Shown here: positions 1 through 9,500 of the stretch, piece after piece
Layout: every line of letters starts with the position of its first letter
How positions within the stretch are numbered: the first letter of the stretch is position 1
From: Parachlamydiales bacterium
Lineage (GTDB): Bacteria > Chlamydiota > Chlamydiia > Chlamydiales > JABDDJ01
Reading direction: 5' to 3'
Assembly: GCA_041671045.1 (NCBI GenBank)
Contig: JBAZCF010000001.1
Coordinates: forward strand, 310,001-374,000
DNA length: 64,000 nt
Notes under the pieces: model-generated
The model's input: only the letters and a program-made list of their open reading frames with translations
Database searches by the model: none
Told to the model about the DNA's origin: nothing
Made by a program: the position numbers and the translations under genes

Positions 1-1335
1 AGGAGCGTTTTTTGTTGCAGATGATATTAAAACATCCTTTACAGTGTATTTTTTTGTACCGGCTAAACGGTTCAGGAAATCTGCCAAAAGTTGACTTTGG
101 CCACAAAGATTTAAGCGAATAAATGCACTCGTTTCTCCCATAGTGTCTCCACTGTTAACGGAAATATTGAAGTCCTCCAAAAGCACCTCGGAAGCTTTTT
201 TATTAGGAATTCTTTTATCCTGCAGTTTGACAAAAAAAGTAGGGCTAGTAGGTATGCTTAAAATGAGGGATCCGGGATAATGCTTTAAAAACTCCTTCTC
301 CACCAAGGTGTGCCTTTGAAATAAGCTTATTTTAGCATCATGACGTAAAGATTCACCCTTCTCTGGCGCATCTAAAAAAGCCTTGATCAGATCAAGGAAA
401 CTGGCTAGTCCCACTGTCCCACCTGCTACCGTTGAAGCGGAGATAAAGCCAAAAAACTTATTAAAGATCGACTTTGCATAAGGATCGTATAACGGATACC
501 AAATATAGCCGCAGCGTGCCCCCGTTTTACCAAATTGCTTTGAAGCGGAGTTGAAACTGAAAACATGCTTACCTGCCGCACGCGCTTCCTGTATCCAGGC
601 AATGTTATCCTTGCGATAACCTGTTCCATCACTGCCAAACGCCGAAGAAGCAAATACGAAGTCTGCAAGGATGATACGCGCTTCGGTCAATGGCTTCCGG
701 AATTTACCGTCAGGATTATTCGGGGAAGTGACAAACTCTACCAGCTCTTCGCCGGGTTCTAATTTAATCTCAGCAGGATCGTGAAAGGGGAGAAAACGTG
801 CATTCGGATACTGAAAAATGCCAGAGATAGCATTGGGATGCCCCGAGTAAAAAGGAGCCTGTTCAACGAAAAGAAACTTTTTATTAGGTTCAGACATGAC
901 TATAGCGTACACCAATGCCACAATCAGGTGTTTAGATCCTGAAGCCGTATAAAAAAAAGGAGTAGGCTTAAGAGGGTCCACATAAAGCTCATAATCACCC
1001 ACATTCTTATGAAATGCAGACAAAACCTCATCTGCATGATCAAAAACATCGATGTTTGAAGGTTGCATGGGTAAGATAGTGAGGGGAGTGGACTGGTCTA
1101 GATAGATCGAATCATCAAAAACAGTTATTGCTGGCGGATTGCGCAACCCATAGTGCTCGTACAATTCATTAAAAAGAGGCGTGGTGTTGGGCTGAAAATA
1201 AATCAACGTTTCTTGTTTTATTTTAGCTTCTTTTACAGGCATTTCCATCACAGCTGAGGAATAAACATCTGTTATCCAACAGGTTGCGATGATCACGCTA
1301 ATTCTGACTAGCAAGCTAACCCAACACATATTCAT
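1..1335 (-). CDS. Alliinase-fold PLP-dependent aminotransferase/lyase, 3' end beyond window
   Basis: The minus-strand frame is open from about 1335 to the window edge, so the C-terminus is missing (445 residues visible). The N-terminus reads like a signal peptide (MCWVSLLVRISVIIATCW, then SSA), unusual for a PLP enzyme and suggesting export. The middle holds TSPNNPDG and the lysine motif SASKQFGKTGARCGY, which matches the S-K-x-x-G-x-x-G-x-R PLP lysine of fold-type I aminotransferases. The overall pattern is closest to the alliinase/tryptophan-aminotransferase-related family (Allinase_C). Two in-frame ATGs, at 1335 and 1329, could start it; neither has a strong ribosome site. The substrate cannot be told from sequence. 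Confidence 0.72.
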   Translation of the reverse strand, partial: MNMCWVSLLVRISVIIATCWITDVYSSAVMEMPVKEAKIKQETLIYFQPNTTPLFNELYEHYGLRNPPAITVFDDSIYLDQSTPLTILPMQPSNIDVFDHADEVLSAFHKNVGDYELYVDPLKPTPFFYTASGSKHLIVALVYAIVMSEPNKKFLFVEQAPFYSGHPNAISGIFQYPNARFLPFHDPAEIKLEPGEELVEFVTSPNNPDGKFRKPLTEARIILADFVFASSAFGSDGTGYRKDNIAWIQEARAAGKHVFSFNSASKQFGKTGARCGYIWYPLYDPYAKSIFNKFFGFISASTVAGGTVGLASFLDLIKAFLDAPEKGESLRHDAKISLFQRHTLVEKEFLKHYPGSLILSIPTSPTFFVKLQDKRIPNKKASEVLLEDFNISVNSGDTMGETSAFIRLNLCGQSQLLADFLNRLAGTKKYTVKDVLISSATKNAP

Positions 1336-1514
1336 CCATTATTTTGAGCTTCTTATTTAACCCATAATACAAAAAATAATTTTTACATATGTTTTATGAA
1401 GAAACCCTAAGGAAAAATATGGGGTGAGCAGTTATGATTCCAAGAATAGGTAGAACATACCGTGCAACAGGGTGTTATGCTAAAACTGGCTCCGATGAAA
1501 ATAAAGGTGATTTT

Positions 1515-1785
1515 ATGCAGAAAATTATCCCCCATCTTTGGTTCGATAAGGAGGCAGTCGAAGCAGCAGTATTCTACACGTCCCTATTTCCAGACTCGAA
1601 AGTCAATTTCAAGACGGTGATAAAGAATACCCCTTCAGGCGACTGTGATATTGTTGCTTTCCAGCTGTCGGGATACCAATTCATGTCTATCTCTGCAGGG
1701 CCTTTTTTTAGATTTAACCCTTCCATTTCGTTCTGGGAAAAGCTATCCGATGGTGGCAAAGCCCTCATGCCCCTCGATGTATACC
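1515..1785 (+). pseudogene. PhnB-like VOC-family protein, remnant
   Basis: Starting at ATG 1515 the protein MQKIIPHLWFDKEAVEA and the following FYTSLFPDSKV are typical of the PhnB-like (3-demethylubiquinone methyltransferase-type) branch of the VOC superfamily. The family's central strand after NPSISF is missing: the sequence jumps directly to WEKLSDGGKALMPLDVYP. The normal C-terminus is then lost at about 1785, where an oppositely oriented hydrolase fragment begins. Internal deletion plus truncation make it non-functional. The longer upstream reading frame from 1434 adds residues unlike the family, so 1515 is the likely original start. Confidence 0.7.
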
Positions 1786-1786
1786 C

Positions 1787-2092
1787 GGCCAATATGATAC
1801 AGAGATCAATTAGATCGGGGATAACATAACCACAGGTCATTGTCGGAGCGCCGCCGCCAGACCAGCCCATAACCCCAAAACGCTTTAAGGAAAGATGGTC
1901 TGCCAGAGCTTTTACATCTAAAGGATAATCCAGCATGGTCTGTTCGAGATTAAAATCTGAGAACCCCATTCTAGGACGATCTAACACAATAAAGCGAAAA
2001 CCAAGCCTTTTCGTCTCAGCATCGAAAAAAGCTCCTGCCGATCGCCAAATTCAGCGTAAGCGAGCCGCTGAGTTCTCTTGCGGGAAAAAAAC
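1787..2092 (-). pseudogene. Alpha/beta hydrolase remnant
   Basis: Minus-strand fragments read RLAYAEFGDRQ, then in another frame AFFDAETKRLGFRFIVLD, followed by RPRMGFSDF and the nucleophile elbow GWSGGG. This order is that of an alpha/beta hydrolase. The oxyanion-hole segment (HGxPGS type) between the first two fragments is missing and the frame changes there. The gene ends abruptly at about 1787, where it abuts the PhnB-like remnant on the other strand. It is a broken 5' part of a hydrolase gene brought next to another broken gene by rearrangement. Confidence 0.62.
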
Positions 2093-2393
2093 AAGTGGAA
2101 ATATCTATAAATCCCCCTTCAAACAAACTAACTTGTCAATTTTTTTTGTGTGAACCCCTGCCTATATTTCTCGTCAAGTTTTGAATCGAAAAATAATCCA
2201 AAAAATCGACAAATGTTAATTTCAGTTTTCATTCTTAAGTGTTGATTTTCCGGCCTCTTTTCAAGCTTTGGCAGGATATGCTGCTGTATCAAGCCGGACT
2301 CGTTTGCTAAGCTGTTTTGCACTCAGATTTTCCCAACTTCTGTCGCGAAATGATCCTAAATGTAGATGAAGAAGCACATTGTTAATTCAACCA
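2093..2393. other. Intergenic, no gene recognised
   Basis: AT-rich stretch between the hydrolase remnant and the VOC gene. Short open frames here have no recognisable protein signature. I see no RNA gene or clear terminator. Confidence 0.5.
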
Positions 2394-2807
2394 CTATTTC
2401 ATTAATGGCTGCATCATGCTAACTCGGTTGCCTTCGGTATCAAAGAATGACACGTAAGTGCCCACTCCTGGGATTTCCATGGGTTCGCCCAGTACTTTTC
2501 CGCCTGCCGCTTGTACTTTTGCCATTGCTTCTTGGATATCATCGACTGCTATGACGACCGAAGGAAATTGCGCTGGCATATCTTCAGTCTTCTGGTAGAA
2601 ACCGCCATTGATGGTGCCTGGTGTTTTTGGACGGATCGATGCTTTTTCAGTGGTTTCTGATTCTGTGGTAGTCGCTAACACGTAATTGCCCATCTCAGCA
2701 CCTAGTGCATGCGTTTGCCAGCCGAAGGCCGAGGAGTAGAATTTGGCTATGCGCTTACTATCTTCATAGGGCATTTCGAAGTGAACGACCGGATTCATCT
2801 TTTTCAT
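2394..2807 (-). CDS. VOC-family (glyoxalase-like) protein
   Basis: A 137-residue protein with the two-module layout of small VOC proteins: an N-terminal half opening PVVHFEMPYEDSKRIAKFY and FGWQ, and a C-terminal half with SVVIAVDDIQEAMAKV, GGKVLGEPMEIPGVG and FFDTEGNRVSMMQP. Family members bind a metal in a beta-alpha-beta-beta-beta cup and act as glyoxalases, dioxygenases or resistance proteins; the substrate here is unknown. The length is normal and the frame intact. It sits among decayed genes of similar small-molecule enzymes, so it is probably part of the same imported gene set. A ribosome site (AGGAGA) lies just upstream of the ATG. Confidence 0.82.
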   Translation of the reverse strand: MKKMNPVVHFEMPYEDSKRIAKFYSSAFGWQTHALGAEMGNYVLATTTESETTEKASIRPKTPGTINGGFYQKTEDMPAQFPSVVIAVDDIQEAMAKVQAAGGKVLGEPMEIPGVGTYVSFFDTEGNRVSMMQPLMK

Positions 2808-2945
2808 TAGCTTCTCCTTTATTAGACCTTATTTCTTGACAATGCCAAAAATGTACAATAATTATCTATTTTATAGATTATGGATCTGAAAACATGCCCC
2901 TGACTAGTGTAAGAAAGACTTATCAGGACTATTCGCTGGAATAAA

Positions 2946-3161
2946 ATGAAAAATAATCTTATGGTAGATTTCCACTCAATTGAAATAACAAATTTCCCTG
3001 GGACGAAGAAGCTGGAGTATTTGGAGGAAAATATTGCGTCTTTGAATGTAAGCCTTTCAAATGAAGACTTAGAACTTATTGAGAGGGCTAGAAGTGAGAA
3101 TCCCGTTAAAGGTGGTCGCTATCCCAAAGAATTGATGGAATTATTCCATTTAAAACTTTGA
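2946..3161 (+). pseudogene. Aldo/keto reductase C-terminal remnant
   Basis: The 71-residue frame contains FPGTKKLEYLEENIASLNV followed by LSNEDLELIERA and GGRYPKELM. This is the C-terminal cofactor-binding segment of NADPH-dependent aldo/keto reductases (family pattern I-P-G-T-K-R...L-E-E-N). The catalytic barrel (Asp-Tyr-Lys-His) is absent and there is no room for it upstream, so this is a gene tail. It may have been left by recombination. Confidence 0.65.
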
Positions 3162-3250
3162 TTATTTGAAACAGAGGTAGCGGTTTATAGACAAATATAG
3201 CATTTATCTCCTGATGCCGATTTGATAATTTAATAATTGGAGTAAATGCT

Positions 3251-3877
3251 CTAAAAACGATCCATAGTTCGCGGTGCGATCTGCAAGAGCTCGTACCATA
3301 AGGCGGTAGCATTTTTAACGACGGATTCGTCAATTTTTTCATTGTGATTGCTTTGTTTGTCTGGATGCGCTACTCGCAGCCACTCCCTATATTCTTTTTT
3401 TAATTCTATGAAGGTGGTTAGCTGATCTTTTTTCTTCATAATTTGTTGGAGTTGCTGACGTAGTGGTGTTGCGGGATGGTCGCTGACGACTTTGCTTTCC
3501 GTGGCTGTGGTAGGCACCTTATCTAGATGCCGCTGAATTTCTTCCATAAGGTTGTTAATAGCCCTATGCTGGGAACTTAAGTTCAAGATGGGGGTGAAAA
3601 TCCAGTCTAGGCAAGTCTTTAAAGAAATAAGGTCGTCTCGATTTGTGTAGAGGGGCAAGAACTTGCTTGTGATCCCTATAATCCTGCTCCTGGGGATAGG
3701 AGCCCACCCATCATCAACAGGCCTATTTTCAATACAAGATCCCTTTATGCAAATTCTTTTTGGATTTAAGTTAGGAATGGACTCCTCAAATAAATTAATG
3801 AAGGATGCGCCATCAAAATGCTCTTCTAGGACATCAAGCCAGAGTAGGGCGTATTTATAGTTTGCATCTACCATCAT
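3251..3877 (-). CDS. Hypothetical protein with C-terminal J-domain-like segment
   Basis: I do not recognise the family. The start is set at 3877 (MMVDANYKYALLWLD) because the 21 residues available upstream look non-coding; the longest frame begins at 3940. Residues about 1-150 show no known motif. The C-terminal 60 residues read ELKKEYREWLRVAHPDKQ, then a short acidic stretch and a helix ending ATALWYELLQ. That is the helix II - HPD - helix III layout of a DnaJ J-domain, although helix I is not obvious. J-domain proteins recruit Hsp70; a C-terminal placement is unusual. A function in chaperone recruitment is only inferred. Confidence 0.5.
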   Translation of the reverse strand: MMVDANYKYALLWLDVLEEHFDGASFINLFEESIPNLNPKRICIKGSCIENRPVDDGWAPIPRSRIIGITSKFLPLYTNRDDLISLKTCLDWIFTPILNLSSQHRAINNLMEEIQRHLDKVPTTATESKVVSDHPATPLRQQLQQIMKKKDQLTTFIELKKEYREWLRVAHPDKQSNHNEKIDESVVKNATALWYELLQIAPRTMDRF

Positions 3878-4024
3878 AATAAAAAGATATTCCAAAATGT
3901 TGCGTGAAGGATAGCAGATAGAACAGAAAAAATGATACAATCTAATATATCACAATCATGGGCATAAATTGAGTACATGACATATTTATAGGTTAGAAAT
4001 AGCTATAGCAGCATTAATGTCGGG

Positions 4025-4036
4025 GTCAGGCCTGAC
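4025..4036. repeat. REP-like GTCAGGCCTGAC palindrome
   Basis: A perfect 12-base palindrome inside GGGGTCAGGCCTGACA. Related sequences occur at about 24115 and 28940-28962. This core resembles short REP/RAYT-associated palindromes found in many bacteria; no RAYT transposase is visible in the window. Confidence 0.5.
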
Positions 4037-4053
4037 ATTTTAGAGTTTTTAAA

Positions 4054-4129
4054 TGGAGGTTCCACCTCCACGTTTCTTTTTATCGAGTAGAAAAATAACA
4101 TGGAGGAGGAGAGACACATTTAGAACTTT
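4054..4129. repeat. Hairpin plus degenerate ssrA-3'-end-like repeat (copy a)
   Basis: A hairpin TGGAGGT-tcc-ACCTCCA (4054-4070) is followed at 4101-4129 by TGGAGGAGGAGAGA and CATTTAGAACTTT. The second part matches the repeats at 18810-18838 and 27384-27412 with a few changes, and its first 15 bases nearly match the end of ssrA. It is read as a worn attachment-site copy. Confidence 0.5.
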
Positions 4130-4192
4130 CTGTTGGAAAGATCTCGCTATTTTGTTAAGTCCTTTTTAACAATTGAAGTAAGAGATAAACCT

Positions 4193-5149
4193 ATGAAAGC
4201 CGCTTATTTAACCACACTTTTCAAAAATGCACAGGAAATAGATATCCCTTGTATAGAGCGCCCTACACCGGCACCAAAGCAGGGTGAAGTTCTTATACAA
4301 ATTGTCTCTTCTGGGATCAACCCAAGTGATGTCCGGGCAACCATGGGATATTTTCCAAATGCTCAATTGCCAAGAGTACCAGGTCGTGATTTTTCAGGAA
4401 TCGTCATGGATGGAAGTAAAACATGGAAGGGAAAGCATGTTTGGGGCACAGGAGGTGCAGTGGGCATCCAATCAGATGGAACGCACGCGGAATATGCTAT
4501 CATTTCTGAGGCAGGGTTAGCTGAGATCCCCAGCTCGTTGTCTCTTTTGCAGGCTGGTGCGCAGCCTCTTCCCTTTATTACTGCCTATTATGGGCTTGTC
4601 AGCCGTGCTCGAATTAAACCTGAAGAAAAAGTTCTTGTTATTGGGGCTATGGGTCAGGTAGGAAGGGCCGCCATGACTATTTGTTCATGGAAAAAAGCTA
4701 GGCCCATTGCGCTTGTTAGAACGCAAGAAGATGTCCTAGCAGCGAATCAGTTAGGATGGGAAGCTTATTCTGAAATTCCAAATAACTTATCAGTGGATCT
4801 CATTTTAAATTCCATTGGAAGTCTTCACTGGGATCAGCAAATCCACAGTTTGAATTCACAAGGCCGGATGATTGTCATTGCAGCCCTTCCAAACCAAAGA
4901 GAAACAAGTATAAATCTATTTGAAATCTATCGAAAAAATCAAGAGATCATAGGCATCAATACTCTTGATCTCGATTCTGCTTTTAATGCCACACTTCTCA
5001 ATGAAATGAGAGAAGGATTTGAGTCGGGGGCTTTAGTTCCTTTAGAGTCGGGGATGATTTTCTCTCTCAAAGATATATCAGAGGCATATAAGGTTGTATT
5101 ACAGGGATCGAACGGGAAAAGAGTACTCCTTAATATCTCTTCTCCCTAG
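4193..5149 (+). CDS. Zinc-independent MDR/quinone-oxidoreductase-like alcohol dehydrogenase
   Basis: The protein from MKAAYLTTLF (ATG 4193) is about 318 residues. The GroES-like domain includes GEVLIQIVSSGINPSDVRA and GRDFSGIV, and the Rossmann domain includes VLVIGAMGQVGRAAM, the nucleotide-binding glycine motif. The catalytic-zinc cysteine/histidine pattern of true alcohol dehydrogenases is absent, which points to the NADPH:quinone reductase or enoyl-reductase branch. The reading frame extends upstream to 4133, but only the 4193 start gives the conserved MKA opening. It converges with the efflux operon, with three bases between stop codons. Confidence 0.8.
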   Translation: MKAAYLTTLFKNAQEIDIPCIERPTPAPKQGEVLIQIVSSGINPSDVRATMGYFPNAQLPRVPGRDFSGIVMDGSKTWKGKHVWGTGGAVGIQSDGTHAEYAIISEAGLAEIPSSLSLLQAGAQPLPFITAYYGLVSRARIKPEEKVLVIGAMGQVGRAAMTICSWKKARPIALVRTQEDVLAANQLGWEAYSEIPNNLSVDLILNSIGSLHWDQQIHSLNSQGRMIVIAALPNQRETSINLFEIYRKNQEIIGINTLDLDSAFNATLLNEMREGFESGALVPLESGMIFSLKDISEAYKVVLQGSNGKRVLLNISSP

Positions 5150-5152
5150 TTC

Positions 5153-6589
5153 TTACAAAGCCCAGCCACCCCCAGCTGCTGTGTAGATATTCACCAAGTC
5201 CTTGCGAAGCTTATAAGTCGATTCGGCTGCAGCAGACTCAGCTTCAAGGGCATTACGCTGTACCACTAAAACATCCAAAAGATTTGTATATCCATTTGTG
5301 TACTGCTGATTGGCCAATTCTAAAGCTTTATGGTTATGCGTAGCAGCACTTGTTAAAGAAACGTTACGTATGGTCTCATATAGATAATTAGCCAGAGCAT
5401 TCTCCATATTTTCAAATGCCTCAAGGACAGTTTCTTGATATTCTAAGAAAGCACGTTGCTGGCGAGCGTCTGCCGTTTCTATATCAGCCTCAATCCGCCC
5501 AAAATCAATCAGCGGCTGAACAAGAGTGCCCGCCACATTCCAAGTACGAATTAAATGTTGTAATCCAGTTGTTTCTTGATTAAAGCCTTGAAGAGCCTGA
5601 AAACCAAAAAATGCAGCTAAACTAATTGTTGGAAACCATTCTTTTTTTGCTGCTTCAAATGTAGAAATACTGGCAGCTAATTCTCTTTCAGCTGCGCGCA
5701 CATCAGGTCTTGTACCCAACACTGTAGCTGGCGCAGCAATGATAATCTGGGGATCAAGCGGCATTAATGGTTCATAGGTAGCAAAAAGGTCATCGTTTTC
5801 TCCCGGAGTGCTACCCAAAAGAACATCTAGGCGATTGCGGGTCGTTTCCAATGCAATCTTTAGTGTCGGTATTCTAGCCTCTGTAGAGGCAACCTGCGCA
5901 GCTGCCCGTTGAACATCAAAATCGCTTGCATATGCTTCTTGAAACTGAGCTATAGTTAGCTCTAAAGTACGTTTCTGCGTTTCGAGATTTTTTTCTGAAA
6001 TCGTAATCTGATCCTGATAATTGCGAAAATCATAGTAGCCACGTGCCACTTCAGCTAATAAACTAACAATTACGCCTTGTCTTAAAATCTCTTCATTTTG
6101 CACCAACGCTATGGTAGCAGCCATACGGGCCTGATTCTTTCCAAAAAGATCAAGCTCCCAGTTGGCTTGAATATTGACATCTTCATAAGCAAGTGGCCTA
6201 TCCCCGGTAAAAAGACCCTGGTTTCCCCGTTGAGCATCAGTATTCAAATTAATTTGTGGCATCAAGACAGAAAAAGCTCCTAGACGCGCAGCACGGGCTT
6301 CTTCAATGCGGGTGCTCGCTATGCCAAGCGTCTTATTATTCAGTAGCGCTCTCGTGATAAGGGTATCTAAAACACAGTCGTCGAAATGATGCCACCATCT
6401 TTGTTCCACTTCTGCGCAATCGTCGACAACTAAGGGATTATCCCAGAGCATAGGATCGCCAGGCAGTCTTTCAAACGTATGCCAAGCTTCAGGTGTTTCG
6501 ATTCCAGACGATTGAAAACCAACAGGTTGGACACAAGATGTACACCCTAATAATGTCAGGAAAACTAAAAAAGCCTTACTCACATTCAT
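5153..6589 (-). CDS. Outer-membrane efflux channel, TolC/NodT lipoprotein family
   Basis: A 478-residue protein with a lipoprotein-type signal (MNVSKAFLVFLTLLGC, Cys at the lipobox) and a duplicated outer-membrane-efflux domain rich in long helices, including the typical ARRAGLG-like stretch EARAARLGAFSVLMPQI. It forms the trimeric outer-membrane exit duct of an RND pump. Its start overlaps the end of the pump gene by 14 bases, so it is the third gene of an adaptor-pump-channel operon on the minus strand. Length and frame are normal. Confidence 0.9.
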   Translation of the reverse strand: MNVSKAFLVFLTLLGCTSCVQPVGFQSSGIETPEAWHTFERLPGDPMLWDNPLVVDDCAEVEQRWWHHFDDCVLDTLITRALLNNKTLGIASTRIEEARAARLGAFSVLMPQINLNTDAQRGNQGLFTGDRPLAYEDVNIQANWELDLFGKNQARMAATIALVQNEEILRQGVIVSLLAEVARGYYDFRNYQDQITISEKNLETQKRTLELTIAQFQEAYASDFDVQRAAAQVASTEARIPTLKIALETTRNRLDVLLGSTPGENDDLFATYEPLMPLDPQIIIAAPATVLGTRPDVRAAERELAASISTFEAAKKEWFPTISLAAFFGFQALQGFNQETTGLQHLIRTWNVAGTLVQPLIDFGRIEADIETADARQQRAFLEYQETVLEAFENMENALANYLYETIRNVSLTSAATHNHKALELANQQYTNGYTNLLDVLVVQRNALEAESAAAESTYKLRKDLVNIYTAAGGGWAL

Positions 6590-9500
6590 GATGATGCACC
6601 TTTTCTGTCCGGGTCATTTTTTTCTCTATCTCGCGCAGAACCACATAAAAAACAGGTGTTAAGAGAAGCCCAAAAAATGTGACTCCTAGCATACCTGAAA
6701 ATACAGCAATACCCATGATATGGCGCATTTCAGCCCCGGCACCCTGTGAAAGGACCAAGGGAATGACTCCCATAATAAATGCAAATGATGTCATCAAAAT
6801 AGGTCTTAAACGCAAACGAGCCGCCTCAATGGCAGCCTCCACAGTGCTTTTTCCATGAAATTCAAGCTCGCGAGCAAATTCAACAATTAAAATCGCATTT
6901 TTGCAAGCTAAGGCGGCTAATACAAAGAATGCAACCTGTGTGAAAATATTGATATCTCCTTTTGAAAACAATATTCCAGCAACGGCAAATAATATGCATA
7001 AAGGAACAATGAGGATCACCACTAAAGGGAGAAATAAACTCTCATACTTTGCAGAAAGCACCAAGTAGATGAGCAATATGCATAAAGGAAATACATAGAC
7101 TGCAGTGTTACCGGCTAAAACTTGCTGATAGGTGAGTTCGGTCCATTCAAAAGTCATTCCAGATGGAAGCACATTTTTAAGGATCTGAGTAATCGCTTCT
7201 TGCGCTTGTCCTATCGAATAGCCGGCTGCTGGGTTGCCATTAATATCTGCTGAACGGAATGCATTATAGCGCATCGCAGTTTCAGGGCCGACATCATCTT
7301 TAATTCGAAGAATCGACCCAAGAGGAACCATTTTCCCTTCCCGATTGCGGATCTGAAGCCGTAGAATGTCATCCGGTTTGGAGCGGAACTCCTTATCTGC
7401 TTGCACAATGACCTCATAAACCCGCCCGAATTTATTAAAGTCATTTATATAAAGAGATCCCAAATAGATTTGAAGGGTATCAAAAATCTGCTGAATATCA
7501 ATGCCAAGCTGAATTGCCTTCGTACGATCAATGTCAACGAATAGCTGAGGAGCATTATTTTTGAAACTGGAAAACATACCCATCAGCTCAGGACTTTGCC
7601 TGGCTTGTTGTAACACTTCCCTGACAGTATTATCCAGGGCATTGTATCCTAGGTCATTGCGATCTTCAATTTCTAACTTAAAGCCACCTACCGTACCTAA
7701 TCCCTGGACAGGAGGCGGGGGAAAGATAACAACCGTAGCGTCTTGAATTTGGGAATACTTTTCCTGCAGTTTTTGAGTAATAGAAGGACCTGAAAGTTGG
7801 CTAGAAGTGCGTTCATCGAAAGGTTTTAAAGAGACAAAAACAATGCCTGAACTGGGATTGTTGATGAATCCATTAATAGACAAACCAGGGAAAGCAACCG
7901 CGCTTTCAACGCCCGGTTCGTTAAGAGCAATCTCAGACATTTCACGAATGACTTTTTCAGTCCTATCTAAAGTAGCTCCTTCTGGAAGCTGTGCAAAACT
8001 GACCAAATACTGTTTATCTTGAGTAGGGACAAATCCAGGAGGCACAAGTTGAAATGTCTCGTAGGTTCCAAAGAGCAGCAATATATAAATGAGAAAAGCA
8101 GCTTTATTATATCTGATCGCCTTAATAACACCCTTGCTGTAAAGTCTAGAACTTCCTTTGAATAGCTTATTAAACAAATCAAAAAAGCGACCGAATATTC
8201 TGTCAATAAAACGAGATAAGCCGTCAGGGGGAGCATCCTTTTCCTGCAGGATAAGGACTGCTAAAGCAGGGCTTAGTGTTAACGAATTAAATGCAGAAAT
8301 AACAGTGGAAAAAGCTATTGTAAGGGCAAACTGCCGATAAAACAAGCCTGTCAATCCGCTGATAAACGCAATAGGAACAAAAACTGCGCATAACACCAAC
8401 GTAATCGCAATGATAGGGCTTGTTACCTCGTTCATGGCCTGAATCGTAGCAGCTCTCGGCTTTAGGCCATTTTCAATGTTGCGTTCCACATTCTCCACAA
8501 CAACAATAGCGTCATCCACTACAATACCAATAGCAAGTACAAGGCCGAATAACGAAAGAACATTAATGGAAAACCCAAAGAGATACATAATAGCAAAGGT
8601 GCCGACAATAGACACTGGGATAGATAACAAAGGGATAATCGAAGCACGCCAGGTCTGTAAAAAGATAATCACCACTAAGACCACTAAAGCTAACGCTTCC
8701 AATAATGTATGGATCACTGCTTTGATGGAATCTCTAACAAAGATTGTAGGGTCATATACAATGGTATAATCAAGACCCTCCGGAAAACTCTGTTTCAACT
8801 CCTCCATTGTACTACGCACTTGATTGGAAATCTCAATCGCATTCGAGCCGGGCGTTTGAAATATCGGGATCGCAACAGCATCTTCATTATTTAAAAGAGA
8901 TCTTAAAGCATATTCAGAGGCAGCCAACTCCACTTGAGCCACATCTTTTAGTTTAGTCACAACCCCATTTTCCTGCTTAATGACAATATCCCCAAATTGT
9001 TCAGGGTTTTGCAGCCTTCCTAACACATTGATCGAGCGTTGTAACTCTACCCCATCGGCATAGGGAGGGCCGCCAATTGTTCCTGCAGAAACTTGCACGT
9101 TTTGCCTTCTGATGGCATCCACTACTTCTTGTGCTATTAGCCCTCGTTCAGCCACTTTTTGCGGATTTAACCAAATCCGCATAGCATAATCTCCGGATCC
9201 AAAAAGCCCCACATTGCCAACACCTTGAATCTTATTTAAACGATCTCTGATATTCAAAAGGGCGTAATTGCGAAGATAAAGTTTGTCGTAACGATTGTTT
9301 GGTGAGGTTAAGTGAACAACCATAGTCAAATCAGGGGAACTCTTTACAGTAGAAACCCCCAATTGCCTTGTCACTTCCGGCAATCGTGGCAATGCTTGGT
9401 TAACGCGGTTTTGCACAAGCTGCGTAGCAAGATCAGGATCCATTCCAAGTCTAAAAGTGATCGTTAAAGTCATCAATCCATCGCTACTCGATTGTGAAAA

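Noticed and set aside
7561..8894. Several plus-strand open frames inside the RND pump gene
   Set aside because: They lie fully within a well-conserved 1064-residue pump on the other strand and show no protein-like signature.
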